In this document: in pieces, positions 54,094 to 62,732 of the stretch
Numbering within the stretch: the stretch's first letter is position 1
How the letters are laid out: every line of letters begins with the position of its first letter
Assembly: GCA_002402045.2 (NCBI GenBank)
Contig: NVUX02000076.1
Span: 1 to 64,000, forward strand
Direction: 5' to 3'
Length of the DNA: 64,000 nucleotides
Origin: Paracoccaceae bacterium
Lineage (GTDB): Bacteria; Pseudomonadota; Alphaproteobacteria; Rhodobacterales; Rhodobacteraceae
Position numbers and translations under genes: made by a program
Notes under the pieces: model-generated
Seen by the model: only the letters and a program-made list of their open reading frames with translations
What the model was told of the DNA's origin: nothing
Database searches by the model: none

Positions 54094-56624
54094 GCTTGAT
54101 ATATGCCGCCACCATCGCCAAGCGCGAGCTGCGCGGCGGGCTTGCTGGCTTTCGGATATTCCTGCTATGTCTGCTTTTGGGCGTAGCGGCCATTGCGGGC
54201 ATCGGCACCATCCGCGCCGCCATTGATCAAGGGCTCAACGGCGAGGCGGCCACGCTTTTAGGCGGCGATAGTGAAATCCATTTCACGCACAGGAAGGCCT
54301 CGGAAGAAGAGCGCCACTGGATTGAATCCAACAGCGACAAAATATCCGAAGTCCTCACCTTCCGCTCCATGCTGCAAGCGCGGCCAGAAACAGACCCAAC
54401 CCCCGGCCTCTCGCAGGTCAAATCTGTTGACGCCAATTATCCGCTTTATGGCGAGGTCATCCTTGCCCCTGCTATGCCGATCCAAGCCGCTCTTGCCACG
54501 CAAAATGGCACACCCGGCATGGTGCTCCACCCTGCCCTGATTGACCGCCTCGGCCTGGAAATAGGCGACACTGTTCGCATGGGCACCCAAGATTTCCAGC
54601 TCCGCGCCGCTCTGGTTTCCGAGCCAGACACGACCCTCTCAGACCTAGGCCTTGGCCCGCGCACGATTGTGCACACAGAGGCGCTAAACAGCTCCGGCCT
54701 GCTTGGCCCCGGCACATTGTTTGATGCAAAATACCGCATGCTGCTCCCCGCAACCGCCGATATTGACGCCCTGCAAAGCGACGCCCTCGCGCAATTCGAA
54801 AATTCAGGCCTGCGCTGGCGAGACCGCCGCAATGGCGCCCCCGGCATTTCTATGGCGGTTGAGCGCCTTAGCTCATTCCTCGTACTTGTTGGCCTTGCGG
54901 GCATGGCCGTGGGCGGCGTTGGCGTTTCAGCCGCCGTGCGTGCCTACCTTGCGCGTAAGGTCAATACCATCGCCACGCTCAAATCACTCGGGGCCACCCG
55001 AGGCACTATTTTTGCCACCTACCTGATGCAAATCGGCGTTTTGGCCGTGCTGGGCATCCTGCTTGGCCTTTTGCTTGGCGGCGGTATCCCCACGCTCGCA
55101 ATCCCGTTATTGGCCGATCAGCTGCCGATCCCGATTGAGGCTGGTTTTTTCCCGGCCCCGCTGCTGGAGGCCGCCATCTATGGCCTGCTCACCGCCCTGA
55201 TTTTCAGCATCTGGCCGCTTGCCCGCGCGGTTGATATCTCCCCGGCTGGCCTGTTTCGGGAAATCTCGGGCAGCGCCAACCGCCTGCCGCGCTGGCCGTA
55301 TTTTGTGCTGGTTTTGCTGCTGACGGTGATCCTTGTTGGCCTTGCCGTCCGCTTTTCCGGCGTGCCAATGCTGACGCTCTGGTCGGCGGGTGGCATCATC
55401 GCCGCGCTCATCATTCTGGCCATCGCCGCGCGCCTCACCAAGGCCCTCTCGCGCCGTTTGGCCCGCACCCGCCTGATGCAGGGCCGCCCTGCGCTGCGCC
55501 TCGCGCTTGGTGCCATCGGCGGCCCCAGCTCCGAGGCCACATCTGTGGTGCTTTCGCTTGGGCTGGGCCTAACGGTGCTTGCCGCCATTGGCCAGATAGA
55601 CAGCAACATGCGCGCCACCATCACCCAACAGCTTCCGGAGCGCGCCCCGGCATTTTTTGTGATGGATATTCAGCAATCCCAGATCGACCCGTTCACCGCC
55701 GCCATGCTGGCAGAGGACGCCGTAGAAAAGGTCGAATCCACCCCGATGCTGCGCGGCATCATTACCGAAATTAACGGGGTTAACGCCAAAGAGGCCGTGG
55801 GTGACCATTGGGTTGTTAACGGCGATCGCGGCATTACCTATTCCGCAAGCATTCCGGCCAATAGCACGGTTTCAGAGGGCGAATGGTGGCCGGAAAACTA
55901 TACTGGCCCGCCCATTATGAGCTTCTCCGAAGAGGAAGCCGCCGAGATCGGCCTGAAAATCGGTGATGAAATTACGGTCAATATTCTGGGCCGAGATCTC
56001 ACCGCCACCATCGCCAATCTGCGGGCGCTGGAGTTCTCCGATATGAGCCTCAACTTTGTAATGGTCTGGAGCCCAAACGCCCTTTCCGGCGCGCCCCACA
56101 CGTTTCTCTCCACGGTGTATGCCAGCCGTGAAGCCGAGGGCAATCTTTTGCGCATCATGGCGCAAGATTTCCCCAATATCACCGCTATTCCCGTGCGGGA
56201 TGTTATCCAAAAGGTGTCCAGCACGCTCGAAAGCCTGTCCAGCGCTATTCGCTGGGGGGCGGCCGCTACCTTGCTCACGGGCTTTGTGGTGCTGATCGGC
56301 GCGGCGGCGGCCGGTGCCGATGCCAGAGTATTTGAATCCGCCGTGCTCAAAACCCTCGGTGCCACCCGCCGTCGCATTTTGCTCAGCTTTGCCTTGCGCG
56401 CGTTGATCCTTGGTGCCGCCGCTGGGCTGGTTGCGCTGGCCGCTGGCAGCCTCGCCGCTTGGGCCGTTATGACCTATGTTATGGACTCCGGTTTTGTACT
56501 CTATTGGCAGGCTGCGATCACCATCATTGCCGGAGGGGCGCTGGCCAACCTTGCCGCCAGCCTCGCCTTCGCATGGCGGCCCTTGGCCATAAAACCTGCG
56601 CAAATCTTACGAAACCAAGTATAA
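54090..56624 (+). CDS. ybbP: ABC transporter permease with two FtsX domains, YbbP-like
   Basis: An 844-residue membrane protein. One TM helix is near residue 20, then a large periplasmic domain, a first FtsX core (about 255-410, 'VNTIATLKSLGATRGTIFATY'), a second set of TM helices, another periplasmic domain, and a second FtsX core (about 720-840, 'ESAVLKTLGATRRRILLSF'). The A-T-L-K-x-L-G-A-T motifs contact the ATPase. It forms a complex with the preceding YbbA-like ATPase. Confidence 0.93.
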   Translation: MSLIYAATIAKRELRGGLAGFRIFLLCLLLGVAAIAGIGTIRAAIDQGLNGEAATLLGGDSEIHFTHRKASEEERHWIESNSDKISEVLTFRSMLQARPETDPTPGLSQVKSVDANYPLYGEVILAPAMPIQAALATQNGTPGMVLHPALIDRLGLEIGDTVRMGTQDFQLRAALVSEPDTTLSDLGLGPRTIVHTEALNSSGLLGPGTLFDAKYRMLLPATADIDALQSDALAQFENSGLRWRDRRNGAPGISMAVERLSSFLVLVGLAGMAVGGVGVSAAVRAYLARKVNTIATLKSLGATRGTIFATYLMQIGVLAVLGILLGLLLGGGIPTLAIPLLADQLPIPIEAGFFPAPLLEAAIYGLLTALIFSIWPLARAVDISPAGLFREISGSANRLPRWPYFVLVLLLTVILVGLAVRFSGVPMLTLWSAGGIIAALIILAIAARLTKALSRRLARTRLMQGRPALRLALGAIGGPSSEATSVVLSLGLGLTVLAAIGQIDSNMRATITQQLPERAPAFFVMDIQQSQIDPFTAAMLAEDAVEKVESTPMLRGIITEINGVNAKEAVGDHWVVNGDRGITYSASIPANSTVSEGEWWPENYTGPPIMSFSEEEAAEIGLKIGDEITVNILGRDLTATIANLRALEFSDMSLNFVMVWSPNALSGAPHTFLSTVYASREAEGNLLRIMAQDFPNITAIPVRDVIQKVSSTLESLSSAIRWGAAATLLTGFVVLIGAAAAGADARVFESAVLKTLGATRRRILLSFALRALILGAAAGLVALAAGSLAAWAVMTYVMDSGFVLYWQAAITIIAGGALANLAASLAFAWRPLAIKPAQILRNQV

Positions 56625-56711
56625 TACTCTTGAAATGGGGGGCAAAAACCCCGATATTGTATTGTAAGACCCCGAGCATATGCACGGGAAAACTATTTTT
56701 TGGAGGGTCCA

Positions 56712-57518
56712 ATGGCCAACGAAAACACAGTCCGCCGCGCTGGCTCGGCGACCATAGGTGCCGAGATTGACGCCGGTCTGCGCGCTCACATGAGCAAAGT
56801 CTATGGCCTTATGGCTATCGCGATGGCCGTAACCGGTGCCGTCGCATATGGCTTTGGCTCTACACCCGCGCTTATTTCAATGCTGTTTAACAGCGCCACC
56901 GGTAGCATGAACGCCCTTGGCTGGGTGGTTATGTTTGCACCGCTGGGCATGGTGATGTTCTTCGGCTCTGCCGTAAACCGCCTTTCGCAAGCGGGCGCTC
57001 AACTGTTCTTTTATGTGTTTGCCGCGCTCATGGGCATGTCGATCAGCTGGATATTTATGGTTTATACCGATGTTTCCATCGTCAAAACCTTCCTTGTGAC
57101 ATCAATCGCCTTCGCCTCGCTCAGCCTTTACGGCTACACCACTAAAAAGGACATCTCCGCATGGGGTAGCTTCCTGATTATGGGTGTCGTTGGCCTCATT
57201 ATTGCGATGGTCGTCAATATGTTCATGCAATCCGCTGCGTTGGATTTCGCGATCTCCGGCATCGGCGTGCTGATCTTTGCGGGCCTAACGGCCTATGACA
57301 CCCAAAAGATCAAAACCATGTATCTGCAAGCCCGTAGCGGTGGCAGCGTAAGTTCGCGCGGCATGGGTGGCCGTCGGGTGCAAACCAACCTGAACGCTGG
57401 CAATATGGACACCGAGGAAATGACAGGCAAGCTCGCCATCTATGGCGCGCTAACGCTCTATCTCGACTTCATCAATCTGTTTATGTTCATGCTGCGCTTC
57501 ATGGGCTCACGCAACTAA
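56712..57518 (+). CDS. Bax inhibitor-1 / YccA family membrane protein
   Basis: A 268-residue protein with seven hydrophobic segments from about residue 30 to 260. 'GLTAYDTQKIKTMY' near residue 190 is the conserved BI-1 motif with the Asp of the calcium/pH sensor. YccA-type members modulate the FtsH protease. ATG at 56712 with GGAGG at 56701 is preferred over the upstream in-frame TTG. A strong terminator follows. Confidence 0.92.
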   Translation: MANENTVRRAGSATIGAEIDAGLRAHMSKVYGLMAIAMAVTGAVAYGFGSTPALISMLFNSATGSMNALGWVVMFAPLGMVMFFGSAVNRLSQAGAQLFFYVFAALMGMSISWIFMVYTDVSIVKTFLVTSIAFASLSLYGYTTKKDISAWGSFLIMGVVGLIIAMVVNMFMQSAALDFAISGIGVLIFAGLTAYDTQKIKTMYLQARSGGSVSSRGMGGRRVQTNLNAGNMDTEEMTGKLAIYGALTLYLDFINLFMFMLRFMGSRN

Positions 57519-57536
57519 ACAGCGCATACCTAATTG

Positions 57537-57566
57537 CAAAAGGGCGGGGCTTTCCCCGCCCTTTTT
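57537..57566 (+). terminator. Intrinsic terminator after the Bax inhibitor-1 family gene
   Basis: AAAAGGGCGGGG-CTTT-CCCCGCCCTTTTT begins about 20 bases after the stop codon: a 12-bp GC-rich stem with a four-base loop and a T run on the + strand. Confidence 0.9.
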
Positions 57567-57592
57567 CTATGCACAAGCCACCCCGCCCATCC

Positions 57593-57785
57593 CCCTGCAA
57601 GCGAAGCGACGCACGCGGTAACGAGGTGGCCCGAAGGGTCGCCGAGGCACCACAACGCCAGAACTGCTCGGCAGTTCCGAGCTTGCTTTTGCCTCTGCGG
57701 GGGTAAACCCTCACTCGAAAAAAACACATTTTTCAGCAAGCATAAAAAAGCGTGCCGCTGGCCGTGGCCTCGGCTCCGCCTCGGC
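57593..57785. repeat. Dispersed structured repeat, copy 2
   Basis: The second copy of the repeat at 50399-50589, in the same orientation. Conserved blocks match closely. The middle differs in sequence but again folds: GAACTGC-TCG-GCAGTTC (57661-57677) and GGTG/CACC (57625-57628 with 57648-57651). GCAAGC (57597-57602) pairs with GCTTGC (57681-57686). In the GGGGGT-AA-ACCCTC hairpin the loop-closing pair is T-A where copy 1 has C-G, a compensatory change. It lies between convergent genes (Bax inhibitor-1 family and rpmG). Confidence 0.8.
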
Positions 57786-57806
57786 ATGCCAAGCCTTTCC
57801 AAAACG

Positions 57807-57836
57807 AAAAAAGCCGAAGCATTTGCTCCGGCTTTT
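57807..57836 (-). terminator. Intrinsic terminator of rpmG
   Basis: On the minus strand, AAAAGCCGGAGC-AAAT-GCTTCGGCTTTTTT forms a stem with one G-T pair followed by a T run, 24 bases downstream of the rpmG stop. Confidence 0.85.
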
Positions 57837-57860
57837 CCAATTCTCAAAAAGGCAATCAAA

Positions 57861-58028
57861 CTACTTGATCTTGCCTTCCTTGTATTCAACATGCTTGCGC
57901 ACAACAGGGTCATACTTCCGCTTGACCATTTTCTCGGTCATTGTGCGTGCGTTTTTCTTGGCAACATAAAAGTGGCCGGTATCCGCTGTCGAATTCAGGC
58001 GGATTTTAATTGTGGTTGGCTTCGCCAT
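57861..58028 (-). CDS. rpmG: 50S ribosomal protein L33
   Basis: A 55-residue protein: '[18 protein letters not shown]' at the N-terminus, then '[10 protein letters not shown]' and '[18 protein letters not shown]', the L33 pattern. It lacks the zinc-binding CxxC pairs, so it is the zinc-independent type. ATG at 58028 with GAGGAGC upstream is the right start. A good terminator follows. Confidence 0.96.
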   Translation of the reverse strand: MAKPTTIKIRLNSTADTGHFYVAKKNARTMTEKMVKRKYDPVVRKHVEYKEGKIK

Positions 58029-58135
58029 GGTATAGCTCCTCGCGGTCGGCCCGCCCATGCGTGCCTAATTCTAATCTGATCGCTGCGTTTTATACGCTTG
58101 CGGGCCAGAGTCAAGCCCTACTCCGCCCTTCTGGC

Positions 58136-58720
58136 TTACAAAAGTGCAAAATGCGAGCGGCCCTCCTCATGGTAAAAAAACGGGGCTTTGTGGTCGGCAT
58201 TCGGGGCGGCCAACAGCGCCTCCACTTCCGATAGCACCACGCTGGTAATAAACGGTAAATCCAGCGCTCTCACCTCGCTTAACGCGATCCAGTGCAGGTG
58301 CGAAAGCTCATCACAAGCCGCCGAAAAATCGTCTAGATCATTCAGCACATCCGCCGCCATCGCCACAAAAAACCGCGCATCAAAGCGCCGGGGCCGACCC
58401 GGGGGCGTGATCGCCCGAAATACAAACCGCAACCCCTCCATTCGTGGGGATAGCCGCAGCCCCGTTTCCTCCAGCAGCTCGCGTAAAGCCGCCGTATAAA
58501 GCCCAACAGCCTTTTCCCCCAGCCGCACATCCGCCGCGCCCTCAAGCACGCCGCTAAAATCAACCTCATCCACAGCCCCACCGGGAAACACATATTTATT
58601 GGGCATAAATGCCGCCTTCGCGCCCCGCTGCCCCATTAACACATGCGGCACGCCGCCCATATCGCGCAGTAATATCACCGTCGCCGCGTCTCGTATAATT
58701 TTGCTTTTATCCATGCCCAT
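58136..58720 (-). CDS. NUDIX hydrolase
   Basis: A 194-residue protein. 'FMPNKYVFPGGAVDEVDFSG' precedes the Nudix helix 'ALRELLEETGLRL' with the catalytic R-E-L-x-E-E-x-G core near residue 97. The inserted segment between the GG and the Nudix helix is typical of the YfcD/NUDT19-like branch. The in-frame ORF extends far upstream antisense to rsfS; ATG at 58720 fits homology. The nucleotide-type substrate cannot be specified. Confidence 0.88.
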   Translation of the reverse strand: MGMDKSKIIRDAATVILLRDMGGVPHVLMGQRGAKAAFMPNKYVFPGGAVDEVDFSGVLEGAADVRLGEKAVGLYTAALRELLEETGLRLSPRMEGLRFVFRAITPPGRPRRFDARFFVAMAADVLNDLDDFSAACDELSHLHWIALSEVRALDLPFITSVVLSEVEALLAAPNADHKAPFFYHEEGRSHFALL

Positions 58721-59057
58721 ACCTTGCCCCCATCCCCTCACAACGTCCACCACAAAGTGCCCAGATATCACAGCAATGCCGAAACCCCAGCACGGTCTGA
58801 GCACGCCCCCGATGAGAGACGCCCAATTCCGGGGCAGGATGTTTGGAGCGAACGCAATCTCCACGACGCACACGCAGCCCTCAAAAACGGACGCAACTTG
58901 CCGTAGGTCATGATGTTTCCACACACGCCCTCTCGCTTTCCCCTTGCCATCACCGCCAAAATCGCCTATTTGCGCTGTTTCTTGAGATGGTAAGGGAATC
59001 ATGTTAGATTGCCACCAGTCAGCAGCCATAGGCTCGCATTTTATACCGGAGATCTTC
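58721..59057. other. Intergenic region without a recognised gene
   Basis: 337 bases between the divergent NUDIX and rsfS genes. Several short open frames cross it on both strands, but none has a ribosome site with convincing protein features. Promoters for both genes should lie here; none was assigned. Confidence 0.5.
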
Positions 59058-59444
59058 GTGTCCACGAAACCTGAAGCGGCAATTACCCCTGCCCAGCCAT
59101 CCCCCTTGTCTTCCGACGCGCTTCTGGCGCTCATTCTGTCGTCCCTCAATGAGGACGCTGCCGAAGATGTCGTCAGCATCCCGCTCGCGGGCAAATCCGA
59201 AGTGGCCGACCATATGGTCGTCGCCTCGGGCCGCTCTAGCCGCCATGTCGGCGCGCTATCTGAAAAGATGGCCGACCGCATCAAGCAAGCCTCTGGCATG
59301 CTTTGCCGCACTGAGGGCAAGCAGATGGGCGACTGGGTGCTGGTCGATTGCGGCGATGTCATCGTCCACATTTTCCGCCCCGAAGTGCGTGATTTTTACG
59401 ACCTCGAAAAGCTCTGGTCGGTGAACCCGCGCGACAACGCGTGA
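59058..59444 (+). CDS. rsfS: Ribosome silencing factor
   Basis: A 128-residue RsfS/DUF143 protein. 'LNEDAAEDVVSIPLAGKSEVADHMVVASGRSSRHV' contains the conserved D-x-M/V-V-V-A-S-G-x-S-x-R-H core, followed by 'DWVLVDCGDVIVHIFRPEVRDFYDLEKLW'; both are split over several strands. It binds L14 and blocks subunit joining in stationary phase. GTG at 59058 with GGAG upstream is chosen; an ATG at 59001 would add 19 atypical residues. It overlaps rlmH by 4 bases. Confidence 0.92.
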   Translation: MSTKPEAAITPAQPSPLSSDALLALILSSLNEDAAEDVVSIPLAGKSEVADHMVVASGRSSRHVGALSEKMADRIKQASGMLCRTEGKQMGDWVLVDCGDVIVHIFRPEVRDFYDLEKLWSVNPRDNA

Positions 59445-59911
59445 AGCTTTCCCTGATCACCGTCGGCAAGCTCCGCAAGGGGCCAGAGGCCGACCTGATC
59501 GAGGGTTACCTCACCCGCTTTGACCGGATCGGCCGACAAATGGGCCTTGGCCCCGCCAGCATAATCGAAGTTGAAGACAAAAAGGGCGGCGGCAAACCAG
59601 CCGAAGCCGCCCTGCTGGCGAAAGCCCTGCCCGAAAACGCCACCCTTGTGGTGCTCGACGAGCGCGGCAAGCTGCTAACCTCCCCCGAGTTCGCATCCAA
59701 AATTGCAGGTTGGCGTGACGCTGGCCAAGCCAACCTCGCCTTCATGATCGGGGGCGCCGACGGGCTAGACGCCAGCCTTCTGGCCCGCGCCGATCTCAAG
59801 CTCTCGTTTGGAAAAATGGTCTGGCCCCACATGCTGGCCCGTGTGATGCTCGCCGAGCAGCTTTACCGCGCCGCCAGCATCCTGAGCGGCGCGCCCTATC
59901 ACCGCGTCTAA
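59441..59911 (+). CDS. rlmH: 23S rRNA (pseudouridine1915-N3)-methyltransferase
   Basis: A 156-residue SPOUT-class enzyme. 'FMIGGADGLD' forms part of the SAM-binding knot, and the C-terminus 'FGKMVWPHMLARVMLAEQLY', 'RAASILSGAPYHR' is diagnostic. It methylates Psi1915 in helix 69 of 23S rRNA. It is coupled to rsfS, a common pairing. Confidence 0.96.
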   Translation: MKLSLITVGKLRKGPEADLIEGYLTRFDRIGRQMGLGPASIIEVEDKKGGGKPAEAALLAKALPENATLVVLDERGKLLTSPEFASKIAGWRDAGQANLAFMIGGADGLDASLLARADLKLSFGKMVWPHMLARVMLAEQLYRAASILSGAPYHRV

Positions 59912-60069
59912 CATTCCTAAGCTCATACGCTGCCACTTACATTTCCCAAGCCCACCGCTGCATCAGCGCGGCGCGGGTACGATATTGCCAAGCATAACAA
60001 TAGCCGACGCGCCGCCACCGAGCCATAGGGGAACCGCACCTCGCCCGTCAGGCATTTCACTCAGAAAAA

Positions 60070-60528
60070 TTACCTGCGCCGCGTGCGGTGTTCTTGCCGA
60101 AGCAACGACTCCAGATAAGTCGCGCGTTCCTCAGGGGTGAGCAATTCAATTCGCTCCAAAAGCGCACTATGGGCCAGTTCGCCCAGCGCTAAAAACCGAG
60201 TGCGCTGGCGCTGCAAAATGTTCTCGATCACTAAAATATCAAACGGCTCCGCTTGCAAGGCCTCTATCATTTGGCCCCGTAATTCCTTAATCGCCGAACG
60301 GTTGGCACGCAACTCGGTGCGTCGGCTTACCAGCTGGTGGCGCAGCGCATCCCGGTGCTCCTTAGGCAGCGCAAATGACAAAAAGGCTACGGCATCTGGG
60401 CTAGGTGGGCGCCTTGGTTTATCAATCGCCCAAACCCCCAGCGCCAACCCGCCAATCGCCATATTTATCCCTAGCGAGATCACCAGCACCAGCTTCAAAA
60501 TCCAACCCGATTTTTCTGTCTTCGCCAT
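60070..60528 (-). CDS. Spy/CpxP-like periplasmic heavy-metal-sensor-type protein
   Basis: A 152-residue protein with an N-terminal TM anchor (about residues 9-31). The mainly helical basic domain, 'FLSFALPKEHRDALRHQLVS' ... 'LLTPEERATYLESLLRQ', fits the periplasmic heavy-metal sensor / LTXXQ-like group (CnrX/Spy relatives). It is the last gene of the sigma-factor cluster, 3 bases after the anti-sigma-like gene. The role is probably to sense envelope stress or metal and control the sigma/anti-sigma pair; this is inferred from context. Confidence 0.7.
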   Translation of the reverse strand: MAKTEKSGWILKLVLVISLGINMAIGGLALGVWAIDKPRRPPSPDAVAFLSFALPKEHRDALRHQLVSRRTELRANRSAIKELRGQMIEALQAEPFDILVIENILQRQRTRFLALGELAHSALLERIELLTPEERATYLESLLRQEHRTRRR

Positions 60529-60531
60529 AGC

Positions 60532-60888
60532 CTATCCTTCAGTCATCAATAGGGAAAGAGATTCAAGCGGCGTGGTGCTATCGGTAAAATCAGTCAACCC
60601 CGCCAAAACCCCGTCCAAGCCAGGAATAGCCAGCATTTCATCGGCAAAGCCCGCCCCCGCAAACACACCAAAACCCGCGCAAGCCGCCAGCGTGAGCGCC
60701 CCGCCCATGCCGCCAATTGGCGACAGCCAGCGCGCCCATATACGCGGCTTTGGCACCACCTCCGCCGCTGCGGGCATCAAGCCAGCCGCATCCGCCAGCA
60801 CGCGCGAAATCAGGTCCGTTGAAGGCAACGGCGAAGGGCTGTTTTTTGCCTCGCGCAACAGCCCGTCAATATGGTCTTCGCTTGTCAT
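60532..60888 (-). CDS. Anti-sigma-like membrane protein
   Basis: A 118-residue protein. The N-terminal 50 residues are soluble and cytoplasmic ('SEDHIDGLLREAKNSPSPLP'), one TM segment is near residues 57-82, and a short periplasmic tail follows. This is the plan of small anti-sigma factors. Its start overlaps the sigma gene stop by 4 bases. No zinc-binding HxxxCxxC motif is present. Identity is inferred mainly from position. Confidence 0.55.
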   Translation of the reverse strand: MTSEDHIDGLLREAKNSPSPLPSTDLISRVLADAAGLMPAAAEVVPKPRIWARWLSPIGGMGGALTLAACAGFGVFAGAGFADEMLAIPGLDGVLAGLTDFTDSTTPLESLSLLMTEG

Positions 60889-61481
60889 GTCCGTGCTCCT
60901 TTTTCATGTTTACTCGGTTGCGCTACCGGGCGCAAATGTGAAAGTTTCGCGGCCAACGCCCGCCGCGCCCGCCCCAACAGGCTTTCCACCGCTTCCACGC
61001 TAGTCTCCAAAGCCGAAGCAATTTCCGGGTTGGAAAGCTCCTCAAAATGCCGCAACACCAAGGCGTTGCGCTGCCGCTCCGGCAAAGTCCCCATTGCATC
61101 ATGCAAGGCCTTTTGGCGATCATCCGCGATCAGCCTCGCCTCCACCGAAGGCGCTTGGTCAATCTGCTCGGGCGCGGCTTCCAGGGCCACCGTCCGGCGC
61201 TTACGTAAGCGATCCGTTGCGGCATTGGCCGTGACCCGGTAAAGCCATGTCGAAAGCTTCGCCTCGCCTTCCCGCCAGTTTGGCGCCATTTTCCAAAGCT
61301 TCAGCATGGCTTCCTGCGCCACATCTTCGGCCTCGGCCCTATCCTGTAGCAACCGGCAGGCATGCGCAAAAACACGCGGCAAATGCCGCCCCGTGAGCGC
61401 CCGCGCAGCACTTTGGTCGCCACGGGCAAAAGCCGCAAGAAGGGCGGTGTCGTGCTCTTCGCTCTGTGTGTCCAATGCCAT
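60885..61481 (-). CDS. ECF-type RNA polymerase sigma factor
   Basis: A 198-residue sigma-70 family protein of group 4. Region 2 includes 'DRAEAEDVAQEAMLKLWKM' and 'STWLYRVTANAATDRLRKR'. Region 4 includes 'LPERQRNALVLRHFEELSNP' and 'IASALETSVEAVESLLGRAR'. Met at 61481, seven bases after GGAG, is preferred to Met at 61487. It is coupled to the anti-sigma-like gene. Its regulon probably includes the adjacent EF-hand gene. Confidence 0.92.
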   Translation of the reverse strand: MALDTQSEEHDTALLAAFARGDQSAARALTGRHLPRVFAHACRLLQDRAEAEDVAQEAMLKLWKMAPNWREGEAKLSTWLYRVTANAATDRLRKRRTVALEAAPEQIDQAPSVEARLIADDRQKALHDAMGTLPERQRNALVLRHFEELSNPEIASALETSVEAVESLLGRARRALAAKLSHLRPVAQPSKHEKGART

Positions 61482-61533
61482 ACCCATACTCCAAGCTTAA
61501 AGGGCGGCCAAACCATTGGCCACCCTCATAGGC

Positions 61534-62034
61534 TTAGTTTCCAGAATGGCCACGTTGGTGGCCTTGCCCACCATGCCCGCGTCCACCATGCCCACGCCGG
61601 CCATGGCCACGCATTTTATCTTTGGCCGCATCCCACTCTGCCTGTGAGATTTCGCCATTGCCATCTTCGTCGGATTTTTCAAAAAACCGGCCCGAATCTC
61701 GCGGCGCCATTTCTTCCATGGAAAGCATCCCGTCATCATTGGCGTCCATACGCTCCATCAACCGCTCAATCATCCGCCCGCGCTCACGCTCGGCGGCCGC
61801 CATTAGCTCTTCCACATCCAGCTGGCCATCGCCATTGGTGTCAGATTCGCTAAACTTGATGCCGGCTTGCGCCTGAAACTCTTCCATGGTCAGCGCACCG
61901 TCGCCATTGGCATCAATCTGCTCAAAGCTCAGGCCACGCGGCCCCCCGCGCTGGCCAGCCTCAGCATAAGCCAAGCTGGCCCCAAAGGCCGAAAGGCCAA
62001 TAATAATTGTGCTGCTCAATAATATCTTTTTCAT
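61534..62034 (-). CDS. Secreted EF-hand protein with His/Gly-rich tail
   Basis: A 166-residue protein with a signal peptide (to about Ala24) and four EF-hand loops: 'DANGDGALTMEE', 'DTNGDGQLDVEE', 'DANDDGMLSMEE' and 'DEDGNGEISQAE'. The last 25 residues are rich in Gly, His and Arg ('RGHGGRGHGGQGHQRGH') and could bind transition metals. It should bind calcium in the periplasm. It lies 52 bases upstream of the sigma gene on the same strand. ATG at 62034 follows AGGAG. Confidence 0.88.
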   Translation of the reverse strand: MKKILLSSTIIIGLSAFGASLAYAEAGQRGGPRGLSFEQIDANGDGALTMEEFQAQAGIKFSESDTNGDGQLDVEELMAAAERERGRMIERLMERMDANDDGMLSMEEMAPRDSGRFFEKSDEDGNGEISQAEWDAAKDKMRGHGRRGHGGRGHGGQGHQRGHSGN

Positions 62035-62231
62035 GTTGGGCTCCTGTATTTTGGTTTTAAACCGCAGTTCTTTGTGGCTTACAGAGGGTAATACGGCCCA
62101 CCGACACCCTTCCGTCGCTCACCCCTCAAATAAAACATGAGACATCCCGCCGCAGGGCAGCTTGCCCTACTGCAATCAGGCGCTCTTCCCACTATATTGC
62201 CCCCATAAAAGAAAATCCCCGAGGATTCCGG

Positions 62232-62639
62232 ATGAATAAAGACGATCGCCCGATCAAACCAGCCCTATTGCGCGGCTGGAAGTGCAAGTGCCCAAATTGT
62301 GGAAATGGGCCGATGTTACGGGATTATTTAAAAGTCCGTGATGAATGTCCCGTCTGTGGTGAAGAATTATTCCACCACCGCGCCGATGACGGCCCAGCAT
62401 GGGCCACAATCCTGATCGCCGGCCACTTGCTGGCCCCGCTCATGCTCATCGTCCACACCACCTTTCGCCCCGAAGGCTGGGTGATGGCGCTTGGCTTCTC
62501 GGTAGTGTTCCTTGCGTTCGCGCTGTTTTTGCTCCCACGCACCAAAGGCATGTTTGTGGCCCTGCAATGGTCTCGCCGGATGCACGGATTTGGGGCGGAA
62601 AAAGACCCTCAAAAAGAAGCCACAGAGAAAAGCGCCTAG
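62232..62639 (+). CDS. DUF983 zinc-ribbon membrane protein
   Basis: A 135-residue protein. The N-terminal zinc-ribbon has 'CKCPNCGNGPM' and 'DECPVCGEEL' (four likely zinc ligands plus one extra Cys). Two TM helices follow (about residues 58-80 and 85-105). The start is ATG with GAGGA upstream. DUF983 function is unknown; it is common in alphaproteobacteria. It stands alone. Confidence 0.88.
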   Translation: MNKDDRPIKPALLRGWKCKCPNCGNGPMLRDYLKVRDECPVCGEELFHHRADDGPAWATILIAGHLLAPLMLIVHTTFRPEGWVMALGFSVVFLAFALFLLPRTKGMFVALQWSRRMHGFGAEKDPQKEATEKSA

Positions 62640-62732
62640 GTTTCAGTGCGGCGCAAGTGCAGCCTTACCCCCTCCAAAACCTCGCCGCACCGCGCGGGTC
62701 GAGCGCAGCGAGACACCCCAGCCGCATTATCC

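Noticed and set aside
50239-57729. Minus-strand ORFs over both copies of the dispersed repeat, sharing a PRRGKSK and an LRLQG segment
   Set aside because: The shared residues come from the shared nucleotide repeat; reading frames diverge in the middle and no ribosome site is evident, so I treat the repeat as non-coding.
58721-59371. N-terminal extension of the NUDIX frame
   Set aside because: It runs antisense through rsfS; the NUDIX domain begins near 58720.
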